IMG/VR virus record: IMGVR_UViG_3300017762_000008
Span: 1-52,896 of that record
Length of the DNA stretch: 52,896 bases
Strand: one strand, 5' to 3'
From: a virus
Shown here: one piece after another, positions 40,684 through 49,143 of the stretch
How positions within the stretch are numbered: position 1 is the first letter of the stretch
Layout of the letters: each line of letters begins with the position of its first letter
Program-made: the position numbers and the translations under genes
The notes under the pieces: generated by a model
The model's input: only the letters and a program-made list of their open reading frames with translations
The model's database searches: none
What the model was told of the DNA's origin: nothing

Positions 40684-41205
40684 ATGGAAAAACAAAACTT
40701 CCTTCAGCGACCTGGTGGACTAGGTCCGACCGGTGCCTTGAAACCTCTTGGTATGTCTGCGGCTCAGCCTGCTTCATACATGAACGACGCAATCAGTATG
40801 ACGTCGCGTCGTCAAGCGTATACCGACGATGTAAATAGGGTATTTGCCCAGTACAACATCGATCACGGAACTTACATGAGGGCTCCTGTTAACCCTCTTC
40901 CCTACGCTGATGGGAACATTACTAAGTCTGCTGAGGTGACCGGGCCTGCTGGTTACAACCATCAAGAGATGCCTTTACCTGAGCGTCCGATGGATATGTC
41001 TGCGGGACAGTATGTTCACGAGACGGTTAATCAGGCTGACCCAGCTATGCGAGCCAATGTACAGGCTTTGACTTTGCTTCCTCAGCAAAACTTCCTAAAT
41101 AATCGTGACTTACAACCACTGACTATGCAAAACGATTATCGCCGTCGCGATGATCTCTTGCTTCAAGAACAAGTTTTAGGAGGATCTACTAGTGCACCGA
41201 AGTGA
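40684..41205 (+). CDS. Hypothetical virion-type protein
   Basis: A 173-residue protein rich in Met, Pro, Gln and Tyr (LQRPGGLGPTGALKPLGMSA, YNHQEMPLPERPMDMSAGQY), likely extended. No family was recognised. Its stop is overlapped by the GTG of the following gene. Confidence 0.5.
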   Translation: MEKQNFLQRPGGLGPTGALKPLGMSAAQPASYMNDAISMTSRRQAYTDDVNRVFAQYNIDHGTYMRAPVNPLPYADGNITKSAEVTGPAGYNHQEMPLPERPMDMSAGQYVHETVNQADPAMRANVQALTLLPQQNFLNNRDLQPLTMQNDYRRRDDLLLQEQVLGGSTSAPK

Positions 41206-41335
41206 CCGGACAAGACCTACCCGTATGGCGGGTATGGCATTAGGTATGGGTCCAGCTGATATGGTGCGTGCAGTAAGTAATCCGTCTGAGATTACTGCAC
41301 GTCTCCGTTACCAAGAGACTTTTCCGAGAAGCTGA
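41192..41335 (+). CDS. Small Met/Arg-rich protein
   Basis: A 47-residue ORF starting with GTG at 41192, with AGGAGG (41178-41183) eight bases upstream, a strong argument for the start. It overlaps the preceding stop by 14 bases. Sequence RTRPTRMAGMALGMGPADMV; no family was recognised. Confidence 0.5.
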   Translation: MHRSDRTRPTRMAGMALGMGPADMVRAVSNPSEITARLRYQETFPRS

Positions 41336-41358
41336 CCTATTGTTACCCGAGATAATCC

Positions 41359-42084
41359 TTGGGTATGCACACGGTAAAGCTTGACTGGATAACCCCTGAT
41401 GCAGAAAGGGTTATCGCTCGTCATGCGCGTGTCTCGACGGCAGATCCAGATAGAGAAGAATATGCTCGACTTCTGTCTTATTGCATCAAGCATGGGCATT
41501 GGTCGATTCTTGAGCAGGCGAATATAAGTTTTGAGATTATTACTTCTAGGGCAATTAGCGCACAGCTCATTCGCCACAAAAGCCTGTGTTTTCAAGAGCT
41601 TTCTCAGCGTTACTCGAACCCGTTTACCGTGATGTCCGACGACATTCACGATCACCCAAAAGAGTTTCATATTAGAAAACAGGCGGAGAAAAACCGGCAA
41701 TCCAGTGTGGAGGAGGTAGATCTCGATCTAATGACTAATTTTCGAGAACGAATTCATCGAGTCGATGCAGAGTTGCGTTCTCTCTATGAAGACATGCTTG
41801 ATTCCGGCGTGGCTCGTGAGTGCGCAAGAAATATTTTGCCTTTGTACACTCCCACCAGACTTCATGCAAATGGAACAGTTCGCTCTTGGGTGCATTACGT
41901 AGGTCTACGTGCCAAGGAAGATACTCAACTTGAGCATCGTTTGATTGCTCGTCAGGTTGCTCTAATCTTCGGAACCCAGCTACCGGTCGTCACGAAAGCT
42001 TTGGTAGCTACCGAGGATCAATCACTAGACGGTTGGAGATTTATGTCAGGCTGGTCTTCTGAACTCTCTTCTTCTTCCCAGTAA
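41359..42084 (+). CDS. thyX: Flavin-dependent thymidylate synthase
   Basis: A 241-residue ThyX, which makes dTMP from dUMP with FAD and methylene-THF. The signature is RHKSLCFQELSQRY (residues 72-85), matching RHRxxSxNExSxRY with Cys in place of Ser and Gln in place of Asn. YCIKHGHWSILEQANISFEI also fits the family. The start is TTG at 41359 or ATG at 41365. It supplies thymidine for phage DNA synthesis. Its 3' end overlaps the convergent reverse gene by 67 bases. Confidence 0.92.
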   Translation: MGMHTVKLDWITPDAERVIARHARVSTADPDREEYARLLSYCIKHGHWSILEQANISFEIITSRAISAQLIRHKSLCFQELSQRYSNPFTVMSDDIHDHPKEFHIRKQAEKNRQSSVEEVDLDLMTNFRERIHRVDAELRSLYEDMLDSGVARECARNILPLYTPTRLHANGTVRSWVHYVGLRAKEDTQLEHRLIARQVALIFGTQLPVVTKALVATEDQSLDGWRFMSGWSSELSSSSQ

Positions 42085-42200
42085 CCAATAAAAGTTTCTT
42101 CTTCGATGAAACCCTTAAGGTTGGCGAGAGCTTGATCCAGTAGCTCTTGATCTTCTTCGCTAAGTTTTTCAGCTTTGTCGTCGAGTTCTTTTTCAGACAT
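42018..42200 (-). CDS. Small acidic protein
   Basis: A 60-residue acidic protein read from the ATG at 42200, which overlaps the upstream stop by eight bases; a longer ATT/GTG-type start to 42251 is less likely. SEKELDDKAEKLSEEDQELL then EEEESSEDQPDIN. Overlaps thyX antisense. Confidence 0.45.
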   Translation of the reverse strand: MSEKELDDKAEKLSEEDQELLDQALANLKGFIEEETFIGYWEEEESSEDQPDINLQPSSD

Positions 42201-42381
42201 CTTCTCGGTTGCGTAGAAAAGCTCGTCGGGCTTCCTCACGAACTTTATCAAGTAAGTGAGGAAATTTCTCTTCAGCTAAATGCGCACTTGACACGTAAGT
42301 AGCTACCTCAATTCCGTCTTCTTTTACGGAAACTCTGTACATAGAGTCCTTTGTGACTACTTCTATGTTTTTCTCAATCAC
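42193..42381 (-). CDS. Small hypothetical protein
   Basis: A 62-residue protein starting with GTG, overlapping the upstream stop by eight bases. A beta hairpin then helix pattern (VTKDSMYRVSVKEDGIEVAT; FPHLLDKVREEARRAFLRN). No family was recognised. Confidence 0.5.
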   Translation of the reverse strand: MIEKNIEVVTKDSMYRVSVKEDGIEVATYVSSAHLAEEKFPHLLDKVREEARRAFLRNREDV

Positions 42382-42937
42382 TTGGTTCTTTCCAGGGATT
42401 TTCCATTGGAGGGTTAGCAGCTTGGCGAACAGCTGCAGCCTGGGCTAGCTGAGCAGTCCTGAGTGCTTGTCGATGTTGCTCAAGTTGCTGGTTAAGTGAC
42501 GCAGTTTGTTGAGAAGCCCAGTTCTGCGCGTTGGCTGAAAGTTCGTCCAGTGCGTTTGCACTGTGGGGGAAATTAAATACAGCACCTACTCCCTCATTGT
42601 TATTAATTTTAGTTGCCCCCGTGGTTTCGGCGAGCGCAGATAAAAATCCGTAAGCTTGATCCACACCGACGTTGGCTACGAAAGAGAGTTCGACAGGGTC
42701 TACTAAACCGCGACTGCGTTCGTAAAGCGCACTGAACGCACCACTAACTCGGTGAGCAGTGTCAGAACCTTCACGCTCTTGTCTGACTTTTTTATCAGAA
42801 ATTGAGATACCGGCAAGAGTACCTCCGATAAACGCCAAAGGTGCTCCTACAAATTCGGGACTGGTGATTGCTGTTGTGACTGCAGCAACGCCTCCGATGA
42901 AGATGGTCAGTGGAAAGGATTTAAGTTGCAGCATCAT
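42374..42937 (-). CDS. Membrane-anchored hypothetical protein
   Basis: A 187-residue protein read from the ATG at 42937 (overlapping the helicase stop by 17 bases; an ORF extension to 43018 exists). Two hydrophobic segments near the N-terminus (FIGGVAAVTTAITSPEFVGA, PLAFIGGTLAGISI) and a Gln/Ala-rich C-terminal coiled stretch (SLNQQLEQHRQALRTAQLAQ). No family was recognised. Confidence 0.5.
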   Translation of the reverse strand: MMLQLKSFPLTIFIGGVAAVTTAITSPEFVGAPLAFIGGTLAGISISDKKVRQEREGSDTAHRVSGAFSALYERSRGLVDPVELSFVANVGVDQAYGFLSALAETTGATKINNNEGVGAVFNFPHSANALDELSANAQNWASQQTASLNQQLEQHRQALRTAQLAQAAAVRQAANPPMENPWKEPSD

Positions 42938-45677
42938 GTTTTTGGAAATTAGACTCCCATTTGGAAAAGTCCGGTAGTTGGGCGAACTCAACAGGATTTG
43001 GTAAGCGAGTGTCACCATGGGAGGCGCGATCCGATGTTAGATCAAAAGGCTTGAGGCGTATACCTTTGATTGCAGGTAACCCTGTTTTAGTTACTGTCCT
43101 GCAACCAGGGAGCTTAAGTATGTTGGACAATGTTTCCATTGTGCGTTCAACAAACCGTGGCTTAGCTGATGGCTTGTAGCCACATGCTTTACAGAAGTTA
43201 GCGTAACTTGCGTAGAGTTCGCTATATGCATTTTTTACAAACATGCCTTTCTCTGACTCGTCTGTACTTGGTCTGGCGGCTCCTCGGCCAACCACTGTCG
43301 AACTATTTGGCGCGTAGAGACAGCACTCAGCCATCCAAGCTACATACTGATTATTGAATACCAAAGCGTCGATGTTGGTTTGCGCTAGTGATGGAGCATG
43401 CTTTACAGGGTTGGCTAGAACGTCACGCATGTCGTCAAAAGACATGGATAGTGCCCAGCTGACAATGCCAGGCAGTTCTTCTACAAAGTCACCTTCGAGG
43501 CGGTCTCCGTAAACACTCAAAAGTTCACGACGTTGACTAGGAGGGACGACTTGATCCATGACGATTGTCAACCGTCTACGTTCGAGACCACTCGTAGAAT
43601 CATTCGAGCTGATGTGCTCGTTACTTGCGATACAAACAAGACACTCAGGTTTAAAGCTGATAATTTCTTTTCCATATTTTCGTTCAGCTCTCAGCGTGTC
43701 AGACGCAGAAGTCAGTTTTTTAAGCACGTCCATGCGCTTGTTGTAATTTGATTCATCAGTCAAAAGCAACAAACGTTTACCTATAAGGTTGTATGTCTCG
43801 AATTTATTAGCTTCAATAAGTTCCAAACTTGATGTGTGGGTACTGTTAAAACCAGCAAGAGCAATCATCAACTGTTGCATGGTGGATTTACCTGTGCCAC
43901 CAGGTCCAACCAAGTGCAAAAATCTTTCACCAGAGGTGTACCCAGTGAGGAGCGCTCTTGAATAAGCCTGAATTAAAGTCGCTTGTCCTTTTCGGAGTGA
44001 GCTATCTAACCAGGCTAAAAATTTAGGACATTTTTTTTCTTTATCCCAGTTGTAAAGAAGACGACTACGGAAATAAAGTTCTTTGTTTTGTCCAGGATGG
44101 AATTCAAATGTGGTGCTGTCCAAGGCACCATTCTGAAAAGGTATATAACCTCTTCCCATACTGAAAATGCTGACCCTTCCTCCATTCAAAGACTTCAGCA
44201 TCTTTGCTTGAAGCATGGAGTAAACACTGTTAACAGTAGACGACTGATATTTTGGAAGAACACCAGCAGTGACGAAGGTATCTAGGGCGTTTACAATTCT
44301 CTTTTTGACGTGCATTTCATCTTGTACGTACCATATGCCTAGGTCGTTATCATACGTATAAAAATTATCGTGCGTACTATCGTATAAGTAGTTATCTCCT
44401 TGATTTGTTGCAATGATCTCTGCAACGTCGTTTTCTGCGAAGGCTCTGTTTTGTTGCTGTACGTTCTGAAGATTTACCAGCTGAGCCGGTGTTTGTGGGA
44501 CAGACATGTTTTCTTCCGGTGTTTTTGTTGATGTTGTTGTGTTGGGCTTTTCGTTTATCGAAAAGTCGTCAAAGGTAAGAATTGAGTTGACAGCCTTGGG
44601 CTTGACTTGCTTAATGGCTTCCTTAATCTCGTCTGTCGCGACACTGTCGTAAACATCTTTATTGACTGATCGAAGACGTTTCCAAGCTGCGATCTCGTCG
44701 TGCTCTGACGCCATAACGATTGCTGGCCTGATTGACTCGACGTCGCGAATGCTTTCAACTATTCGAGTAAACTTCCCATCTACCTCCGCAGGGTACGCAT
44801 ATACAGCATAGAACGCACGATGTGCGTATGTCAAGGGTGACACCTGAGTAGGTATCCCCTGGTCTCTAAGCCAATTTGTCCATCCAATGATTTCCTTGAC
44901 TGCTCTGGTTACAGCAAGGCTTCTGTCGTCTACAGGCTTCCCTTCCAGAATGTCCACCACAGATCTGGAGAGGAGACGCTGAAAGTCAACACCCTCATCG
45001 TCAACAGCGATATTCTCAAGCGCTTCCGTGACGTCGAATCTATTTCCTTTTTCTTCCTTAGGTAATGAATGATAAATTTTTAGAGCTTCATCAATTTTTT
45101 CAGTCGGAATAAACTTTTCGGAAACTTCGAGTATGCCGCCTTGTGACCAAGCCCCATAGAAAAGGTTTGGAACCTGCGTGGCTCTAATGTCGGACCCAGG
45201 TATATCTTTTGCAATTGCACGTGTAAACCATTGATAAAACTCTCCGTCAATAATCGGTTTTTCTAGACCAAAGACCAGTCGAAACCTAGGCCACGACTCA
45301 GATGTAGAGGGAGAGTCGTAAGCTAATGAGAGATATTTTTTACAAATATCTAGCTCTTTTGCTTCTTCCCAAGTCAGTTCTTGCTTTTGTATTTTGTTTC
45401 CATTTTGGTCTTTTCCATCAGCTTGATTATCTATATCAATAATGATCAGACCGGCTTGAATAAGTCCAGTACCGTCTTTTATTCTTTTACCTTCGACTAA
45501 ATGCCAGGCACATAAACCTTTACTTTGACCAACTTCGTGTGAAATTTCTTCAGAAGTATATGTACAAGGACGCCAGTTATTATTAAAAGTACGAAAGTCA
45601 CCACCTTGCTCAATCTTGCCCGTAACAGCATCGAGCGCACTGACTACTTTGCTGTTTACTGAGCAAATGAAATGCAT
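42921..45677 (-). CDS. AEP primase-SF3 helicase (D5-type)
   Basis: A 918-residue replication protein. The N-terminal archaeo-eukaryotic primase-like domain has LIIIDIDNQ with D81 and D83 (metal-binding) and WPRFRLVFGLEKP at 129-141. The C-terminal superfamily 3 helicase domain has Walker A GPGGTGKS (591-598), Walker B-like LLLLTDESNY, and SFKPECLVCIASNEHISSND as sensor/motif C. It unwinds and primes phage DNA. It is the central gene of the reverse replication operon. Confidence 0.85.
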   Translation of the reverse strand: MHFICSVNSKVVSALDAVTGKIEQGGDFRTFNNNWRPCTYTSEEISHEVGQSKGLCAWHLVEGKRIKDGTGLIQAGLIIIDIDNQADGKDQNGNKIQKQELTWEEAKELDICKKYLSLAYDSPSTSESWPRFRLVFGLEKPIIDGEFYQWFTRAIAKDIPGSDIRATQVPNLFYGAWSQGGILEVSEKFIPTEKIDEALKIYHSLPKEEKGNRFDVTEALENIAVDDEGVDFQRLLSRSVVDILEGKPVDDRSLAVTRAVKEIIGWTNWLRDQGIPTQVSPLTYAHRAFYAVYAYPAEVDGKFTRIVESIRDVESIRPAIVMASEHDEIAAWKRLRSVNKDVYDSVATDEIKEAIKQVKPKAVNSILTFDDFSINEKPNTTTSTKTPEENMSVPQTPAQLVNLQNVQQQNRAFAENDVAEIIATNQGDNYLYDSTHDNFYTYDNDLGIWYVQDEMHVKKRIVNALDTFVTAGVLPKYQSSTVNSVYSMLQAKMLKSLNGGRVSIFSMGRGYIPFQNGALDSTTFEFHPGQNKELYFRSRLLYNWDKEKKCPKFLAWLDSSLRKGQATLIQAYSRALLTGYTSGERFLHLVGPGGTGKSTMQQLMIALAGFNSTHTSSLELIEANKFETYNLIGKRLLLLTDESNYNKRMDVLKKLTSASDTLRAERKYGKEIISFKPECLVCIASNEHISSNDSTSGLERRRLTIVMDQVVPPSQRRELLSVYGDRLEGDFVEELPGIVSWALSMSFDDMRDVLANPVKHAPSLAQTNIDALVFNNQYVAWMAECCLYAPNSSTVVGRGAARPSTDESEKGMFVKNAYSELYASYANFCKACGYKPSAKPRFVERTMETLSNILKLPGCRTVTKTGLPAIKGIRLKPFDLTSDRASHGDTRLPNPVEFAQLPDFSKWESNFQKHDAAT

Positions 45678-45742
45678 GAGAAGTTCTGTAGTTCCGTCAT
45701 TCTGCCCTAAATCCGGAGTTTCGCCACCTTGGTAGCAAAGAT

Positions 45743-46531
45743 TTAAGACTGTGTAGCCTTCGGGCGGACCTCAGTAAAAAATTTATTTACTAGTTCCAAC
45801 CACGCAGCTTCATCTTTTTCAACCTCTGTTTCACCGAAAGTGAATACTTGAGTTTGATACTCGTCGAAAGGAGTAGAAACGATGATCTGCGTTTTACTAA
45901 TCTTAATTCCTAAGCACGACTCAGCCGCAAGTTTGTAAGCAGCTAGTTGAAGCCTCGTCTTTTTAACCTTAAAAACTCCTGAGATCATTGCTTTTTTAGT
46001 TTTTTCATCCAAGTTATGTTTCTTAGTGGGGAATCGAGCGCTGTATGGACCAGCACTAGTTTTAAAATCTGCAAGAATTATTTCGGCGTTGTGGTCCATA
46101 TAGATCAAATCACAGCAACCTGCGTACCCATGACCTGAGTTTTCGTCGTAGTAAAAGATTCTTCCTACACCGTCATCCCCTACATACTTTGACCACTTGG
46201 GTTGATTAAAGGGTCTTTCAGACCAGAGCACTCGACCACCGTCGAGAAGTTCATCGATCCTTTCAGGCACTCCTACCCAGTAAGGAGCGTAGTTTTTGGG
46301 AGGTACAACCCTTAGACCTCGTATGTAATTTTCACTAGCTTCGTGTATCCAAGTTCCTCTCGCAGCAGCTGCGTCTGCTACTCCTGGATTCATCACGTTC
46401 CAGTGAGCTAGTTTCTGCTGAGTTTTAGCGGTCGCAGTGCTACTAAGAATCGAAGTGACAGATGGCAGGTACTCAGGTACACCAGGGCACTGATAATGCC
46501 TTAAGCCATTGATAGTTTTCCTAGTATCCAA
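45743..46531 (-). CDS. PD-(D/E)XK nuclease
   Basis: A 262-residue protein of the RecB/Cas4-like nuclease family. GCCDLIYMDHNAEIILADFK carries D...(D/E)xK: Asp in CCDLIYM and ADFK. The downstream TKKAMISGVFKVKKTRLQLA and YKLAAESCL supply the family Q/Y motif. It starts with TTG, with AAAGG upstream. Likely an exonuclease in phage recombination/replication. Confidence 0.7.
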   Translation of the reverse strand: MDTRKTINGLRHYQCPGVPEYLPSVTSILSSTATAKTQQKLAHWNVMNPGVADAAAARGTWIHEASENYIRGLRVVPPKNYAPYWVGVPERIDELLDGGRVLWSERPFNQPKWSKYVGDDGVGRIFYYDENSGHGYAGCCDLIYMDHNAEIILADFKTSAGPYSARFPTKKHNLDEKTKKAMISGVFKVKKTRLQLAAYKLAAESCLGIKISKTQIIVSTPFDEYQTQVFTFGETEVEKDEAAWLELVNKFFTEVRPKATQS

Positions 46532-46552
46532 AACTTTTACCTTTGAGTAATT

Positions 46553-46864
46553 TTAAAACGGTTCTAAATCGGCGTCTGAACTTGAAGGGCTTTCTGGCTC
46601 ATCGTCTATAAAAAATTCGCTCTTCTGATATTCAAAATCACGATTCCGCTGATCTAACTCGCTCAATAGGCAGCGTCCCGCTGAGAACGAATCAGCGATT
46701 AGTTCAGCAATCTCGTCAGCTTCCCTTCCTTGCCCTGTGTGGTCGACACACTCTTGCAAAAGTTGGTTGCTCACTAAGATTGAGGTGATTGTGTCCAGCT
46801 TCTTGTTGGTTTCTTGCTGGGTTTCAATCCATTGAGATAGTAAGAGTTGAAGTCGTCCTTTCAC
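46553..46864 (-). CDS. Hypothetical helical protein
   Basis: A 103-residue protein starting with GTG. Helical, with a coiled-coil-like start (LLSQWIETQQETNKKLDTIT) and a strongly acidic end (DEPESPSSSDADLEPF). The acidic tail recalls SSB-type protein-interaction tails; otherwise unrecognised. It sits between the nuclease and the methylase-like gene. Confidence 0.45.
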   Translation of the reverse strand: MKGRLQLLLSQWIETQQETNKKLDTITSILVSNQLLQECVDHTGQGREADEIAELIADSFSAGRCLLSELDQRNRDFEYQKSEFFIDDEPESPSSSDADLEPF

Positions 46865-46866
46865 TT

Positions 46867-47391
46867 TTATGAAAATGACTTTGGTCGCTGCCAGCTTACA
46901 TCGAAATCAATTTTTGTCTCTTTATTTCTCGGTTTAGCTTTATTAAACACATACCACGCAGATGTTACTGAGTCTTTTGTATTTCTCTGATCCGCACGGA
47001 ATACCGGACGAGGGTTTAAAACAATAATATTGGATAAAGGTTTTGACTTTAAGAAATCAGCTCGACCTCTCGTAGGTTCTAAAAAGGTCAGACGATCGAG
47101 AATTATTAGTCCTTTTTTAGCTAGCTCAAAGCCCGGTTCGATAATCCAGTCGAGTTCCTGCTTTCCTTGTGTTATCGCTACTGTCCAGTCAAAAGCTGGC
47201 AAGCTCTTCCACCACTGCAATTCAAGGTAAGAAATATCATCAGGCGCACTGATGCAGTCTGTGTAACCCCATGAAATCAGTTGAGTCTTAAGTTCTCCTG
47301 CATTATCGCTTGGTAGGACTACTCGACCAGGGCATAGCTTTCTTTCTGCAATAGGATTGAAAATATTGTTTGGGACTTGGTAGAACGACAT
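46867..47391 (-). CDS. Methyltransferase-like protein lacking the catalytic motif
   Basis: A 174-residue protein resembling the core of phage N6-adenine methylases: DRLTFLEPTRGRADFLKSKP, then SNIIVLNPRPVFRAD and TSAWYVFNKA. In active relatives a TNPPF/Y motif precedes the helix; here the matching place reads TQGKQELDWIIEPGFELAKK, and the SAM-binding loop is replaced by PSDNAG. Activity is therefore unlikely as read. Start codon ATG; it faces the divergent nblA-like gene. Confidence 0.5.
   Translation of the reverse strand: MSFYQVPNNIFNPIAERKLCPGRVVLPSDNAGELKTQLISWGYTDCISAPDDISYLELQWWKSLPAFDWTVAITQGKQELDWIIEPGFELAKKGLIILDRLTFLEPTRGRADFLKSKPLSNIIVLNPRPVFRADQRNTKDSVTSAWYVFNKAKPRNKETKIDFDVSWQRPKSFS
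47359..47388 (+). promoter_or_regulatory. Possible promoter for the nblA-like gene
   Basis: TTGAAA (47359-47364), an 18-base spacer, TAGAAC (47383-47388). Predicted start of transcription is near 47395, downstream of the ATG at 47390, which supports the ATG at 47435 as the start. The -10 is only four of six matches. Confidence 0.35.
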
Positions 47392-47434
47392 GGAGTCAGA
47401 ATCAGAAAAGCTTGTAGGACGTTTGAGGGATTAC

Positions 47435-47635
47435 ATGACGATGGAGCAAGAGTTCTACCATCTTCATTTCATGAGTCGAGCTAAAGAAGTAGACAGCGTT
47501 CCTGAGTTAATTGAGATCTTAGATCTTTTACACGCAAACTACCTTGTACAAAAACGTTTATTCTCACAACTTTGTTTATCTGTAGCAGAGTCTGGAGCTG
47601 AGCTCCCTCCACTGAAGTCCCTACTGAAGCCATGA
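47435..47635 (+). CDS. nblA: NblA-like phycobilisome degradation adaptor
   Basis: A 66-residue protein. The start MTMEQEFYHLHFMSRAKEVD then an LIEILDLLHANYLVQKRLFS helix fits NblA (PF04485): EQEF opens helix 1, a hinge follows, and LxxLxxxYxxxxxLF lies in helix 2. NblA recruits the Clp protease to phycobilisomes; phage copies are known. An upstream ATG at 47390 would give 81 residues, but GAGGG lies five bases before 47435 and the length then fits the family. It is the only forward gene in the reverse replication block. The assignment comes from reading the pattern by eye, without a database search. Confidence 0.7.
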   Translation: MTMEQEFYHLHFMSRAKEVDSVPELIEILDLLHANYLVQKRLFSQLCLSVAESGAELPPLKSLLKP

Positions 47636-47636
47636 A

Positions 47637-47658
47637 AAAAGGTCGCCGAAGCGACCCT
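47637..47658 (-). terminator. Strong hairpin terminator between the nblA-like gene and the reverse gene at 47686
   Basis: On the reverse strand, GGGTCGC-TTCG-GCGACC followed by TTTTTTC, a textbook intrinsic terminator for the reverse operon coming from 48492. The forward strand has AAAAAA before and only CCCTTGTT after, so it may act weakly for the nblA-like gene too. Confidence 0.85.
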
Positions 47659-47685
47659 TGTTGAATAAACCTGAATGGATTTGAC

Positions 47686-48492
47686 TTAGACAGATAAGCC
47701 AGCAGCTTCAAGAGCTTCCTTTTGTTCCTTTGTCAGTTCTTTAGTTTCTGACTTAGGTTCCGGAGGTGCACCTTTAGGGTTGCCAGCACCAGCAGGCAGA
47801 GACGCCAACCCTTCTGACTTAGGCGCTTCAATTTGTGGATGAGCTTCATTGAATGCTTCCTTAATTTCAGTGTGGTCTTTTCCGAGAGGTAGCTCGACCA
47901 GATTCGCACCGGAGATATGAGCACGAAGTGCAGAAGATACCAGCTCTCCTCCATCGCCATTGAGCCACTCATCAATATCTTTGACGAGAGATTTTTCTTC
48001 GTCGTTACCAACCGGTCGATCTGCGAATTCCAGAACGTTGTAATTAACTTTACCAGTGTCTGCACCCGTCACCGGATCAGTCTGAGTAAAGCTTTTCTGG
48101 ACAAACTTAGTCTTTGTAATAACTTCCGCAACGTTGATGCGGTTGTTATAAAGAGTCTGAAAGTAAGAAATAAAATTCTTCTGACTGCTTTTGCCAGAAA
48201 TAATAGCGGTAGCGACGCAACGAGAAGGAAGTAAACGATGCGTAGGGTCCACACCCACGAAAGCGATACGGATGAATTCTTGATGACTCCGCATTCCAAG
48301 GTTCCCATAGAAGGGACTAAAGCCGAGCAGTACAAATGAGATAGGGATCCCGTTGTCATTCGAGTCGGTAATTGCTTGATCCGGATCTGTGTCCGATTTC
48401 CAACGGCGCTGTTGGAGATCAATGCGAAGAGTGTGCGGTGGTACTTGGCAGAGAATTTCATCTGCTGCAAATTTGCCTGCAATGTAAGTCAT
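47686..48492 (-). CDS. Hypothetical replication-module protein
   Basis: A 268-residue protein with no recognised family. The N-terminal half is mixed alpha/beta (FAADEILCQVPPHTLRIDLQ, SHQEFIRIAFVGVDPTHRLL); the C-terminal 60 residues are Pro/Glu/Lys-rich and end in KELTKEQKEALEAAGLSV. Its neighbours are SSB-like and polymerase genes. A DNA-binding or recombination role is inferred only. Confidence 0.5.
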   Translation of the reverse strand: MTYIAGKFAADEILCQVPPHTLRIDLQQRRWKSDTDPDQAITDSNDNGIPISFVLLGFSPFYGNLGMRSHQEFIRIAFVGVDPTHRLLPSRCVATAIISGKSSQKNFISYFQTLYNNRINVAEVITKTKFVQKSFTQTDPVTGADTGKVNYNVLEFADRPVGNDEEKSLVKDIDEWLNGDGGELVSSALRAHISGANLVELPLGKDHTEIKEAFNEAHPQIEAPKSEGLASLPAGAGNPKGAPPEPKSETKELTKEQKEALEAAGLSV

Positions 48493-48495
48493 AGA

Positions 48496-49143
48496 TCAGA
48501 GAGAAAAGTTAATTGAACCAATAGCCGCTGCAGAGACTTGTCCTTTTTCAGGGTCAGCTGCTTTTTTAGGCGCGGACTTCGTGCCTTTAGGTAGGTACAG
48601 GATTTGATCTACTGCGTAGTTCAGATACTGCTTGTCATCCTTTTCGCTTGTGCTCACTCGACCAACTGCGATCGTTGGAGTTCCATTAGGAAGTTCGGAA
48701 AGCTGCTTCGAATGTTCGTTCCATGCGGTGAGCTTGAACCAGTTTGTCTCTTGGTCGTCTGGTGCCTGCCAAGCAATAGACCGATTTGTGACAGTTGAGT
48801 CACCGACTTCATTTTCTTCAGACTTAGGTCCTAACCCGCCACACGCCATGAAAGTGTTGATGGCAAGGATGTCGGAAAAGTTATCCCGTGAGACAACCAG
48901 CATTGGCTGCATCTGTAGAACACCATCCGGCGTGGCCTTAGTCGGTCCAATGGCTAGGACTTCTTGAGATTCTTTTAGATCCAGAAGAAGTTTTCCGACA
49001 TAGTGATCAGCTTTTTGAATCAGCTGAACCTTTGTGGAGATACGTTTTGCAGATGAAGGAAGAGATTCAGCAATCACATTGACTTTTCCGTCTTCAGTGC
49101 TTGCCTCGTCTGTAATCCTGACTCCCATCAGAAATACGTTCAT
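48496..49143 (-). CDS. SSB-like single-strand DNA-binding protein
   Basis: A 215-residue protein. The C-terminal half (NWFKLTAWNEHSKQLSELPN, then GTPTIAVGRVSTSEKDDKQY and LNYAVDQILYLP) matches the second part of an OB-fold SSB (WFRVVAW...GxxVxVEGRL...). The N-terminal half may hold another OB-like part. It lacks the usual acidic DDDIPF tail. Likely protects phage ssDNA. Confidence 0.55.
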   Translation of the reverse strand: MNVFLMGVRITDEASTEDGKVNVIAESLPSSAKRISTKVQLIQKADHYVGKLLLDLKESQEVLAIGPTKATPDGVLQMQPMLVVSRDNFSDILAINTFMACGGLGPKSEENEVGDSTVTNRSIAWQAPDDQETNWFKLTAWNEHSKQLSELPNGTPTIAVGRVSTSEKDDKQYLNYAVDQILYLPKGTKSAPKKAADPEKGQVSAAAIGSINFSL

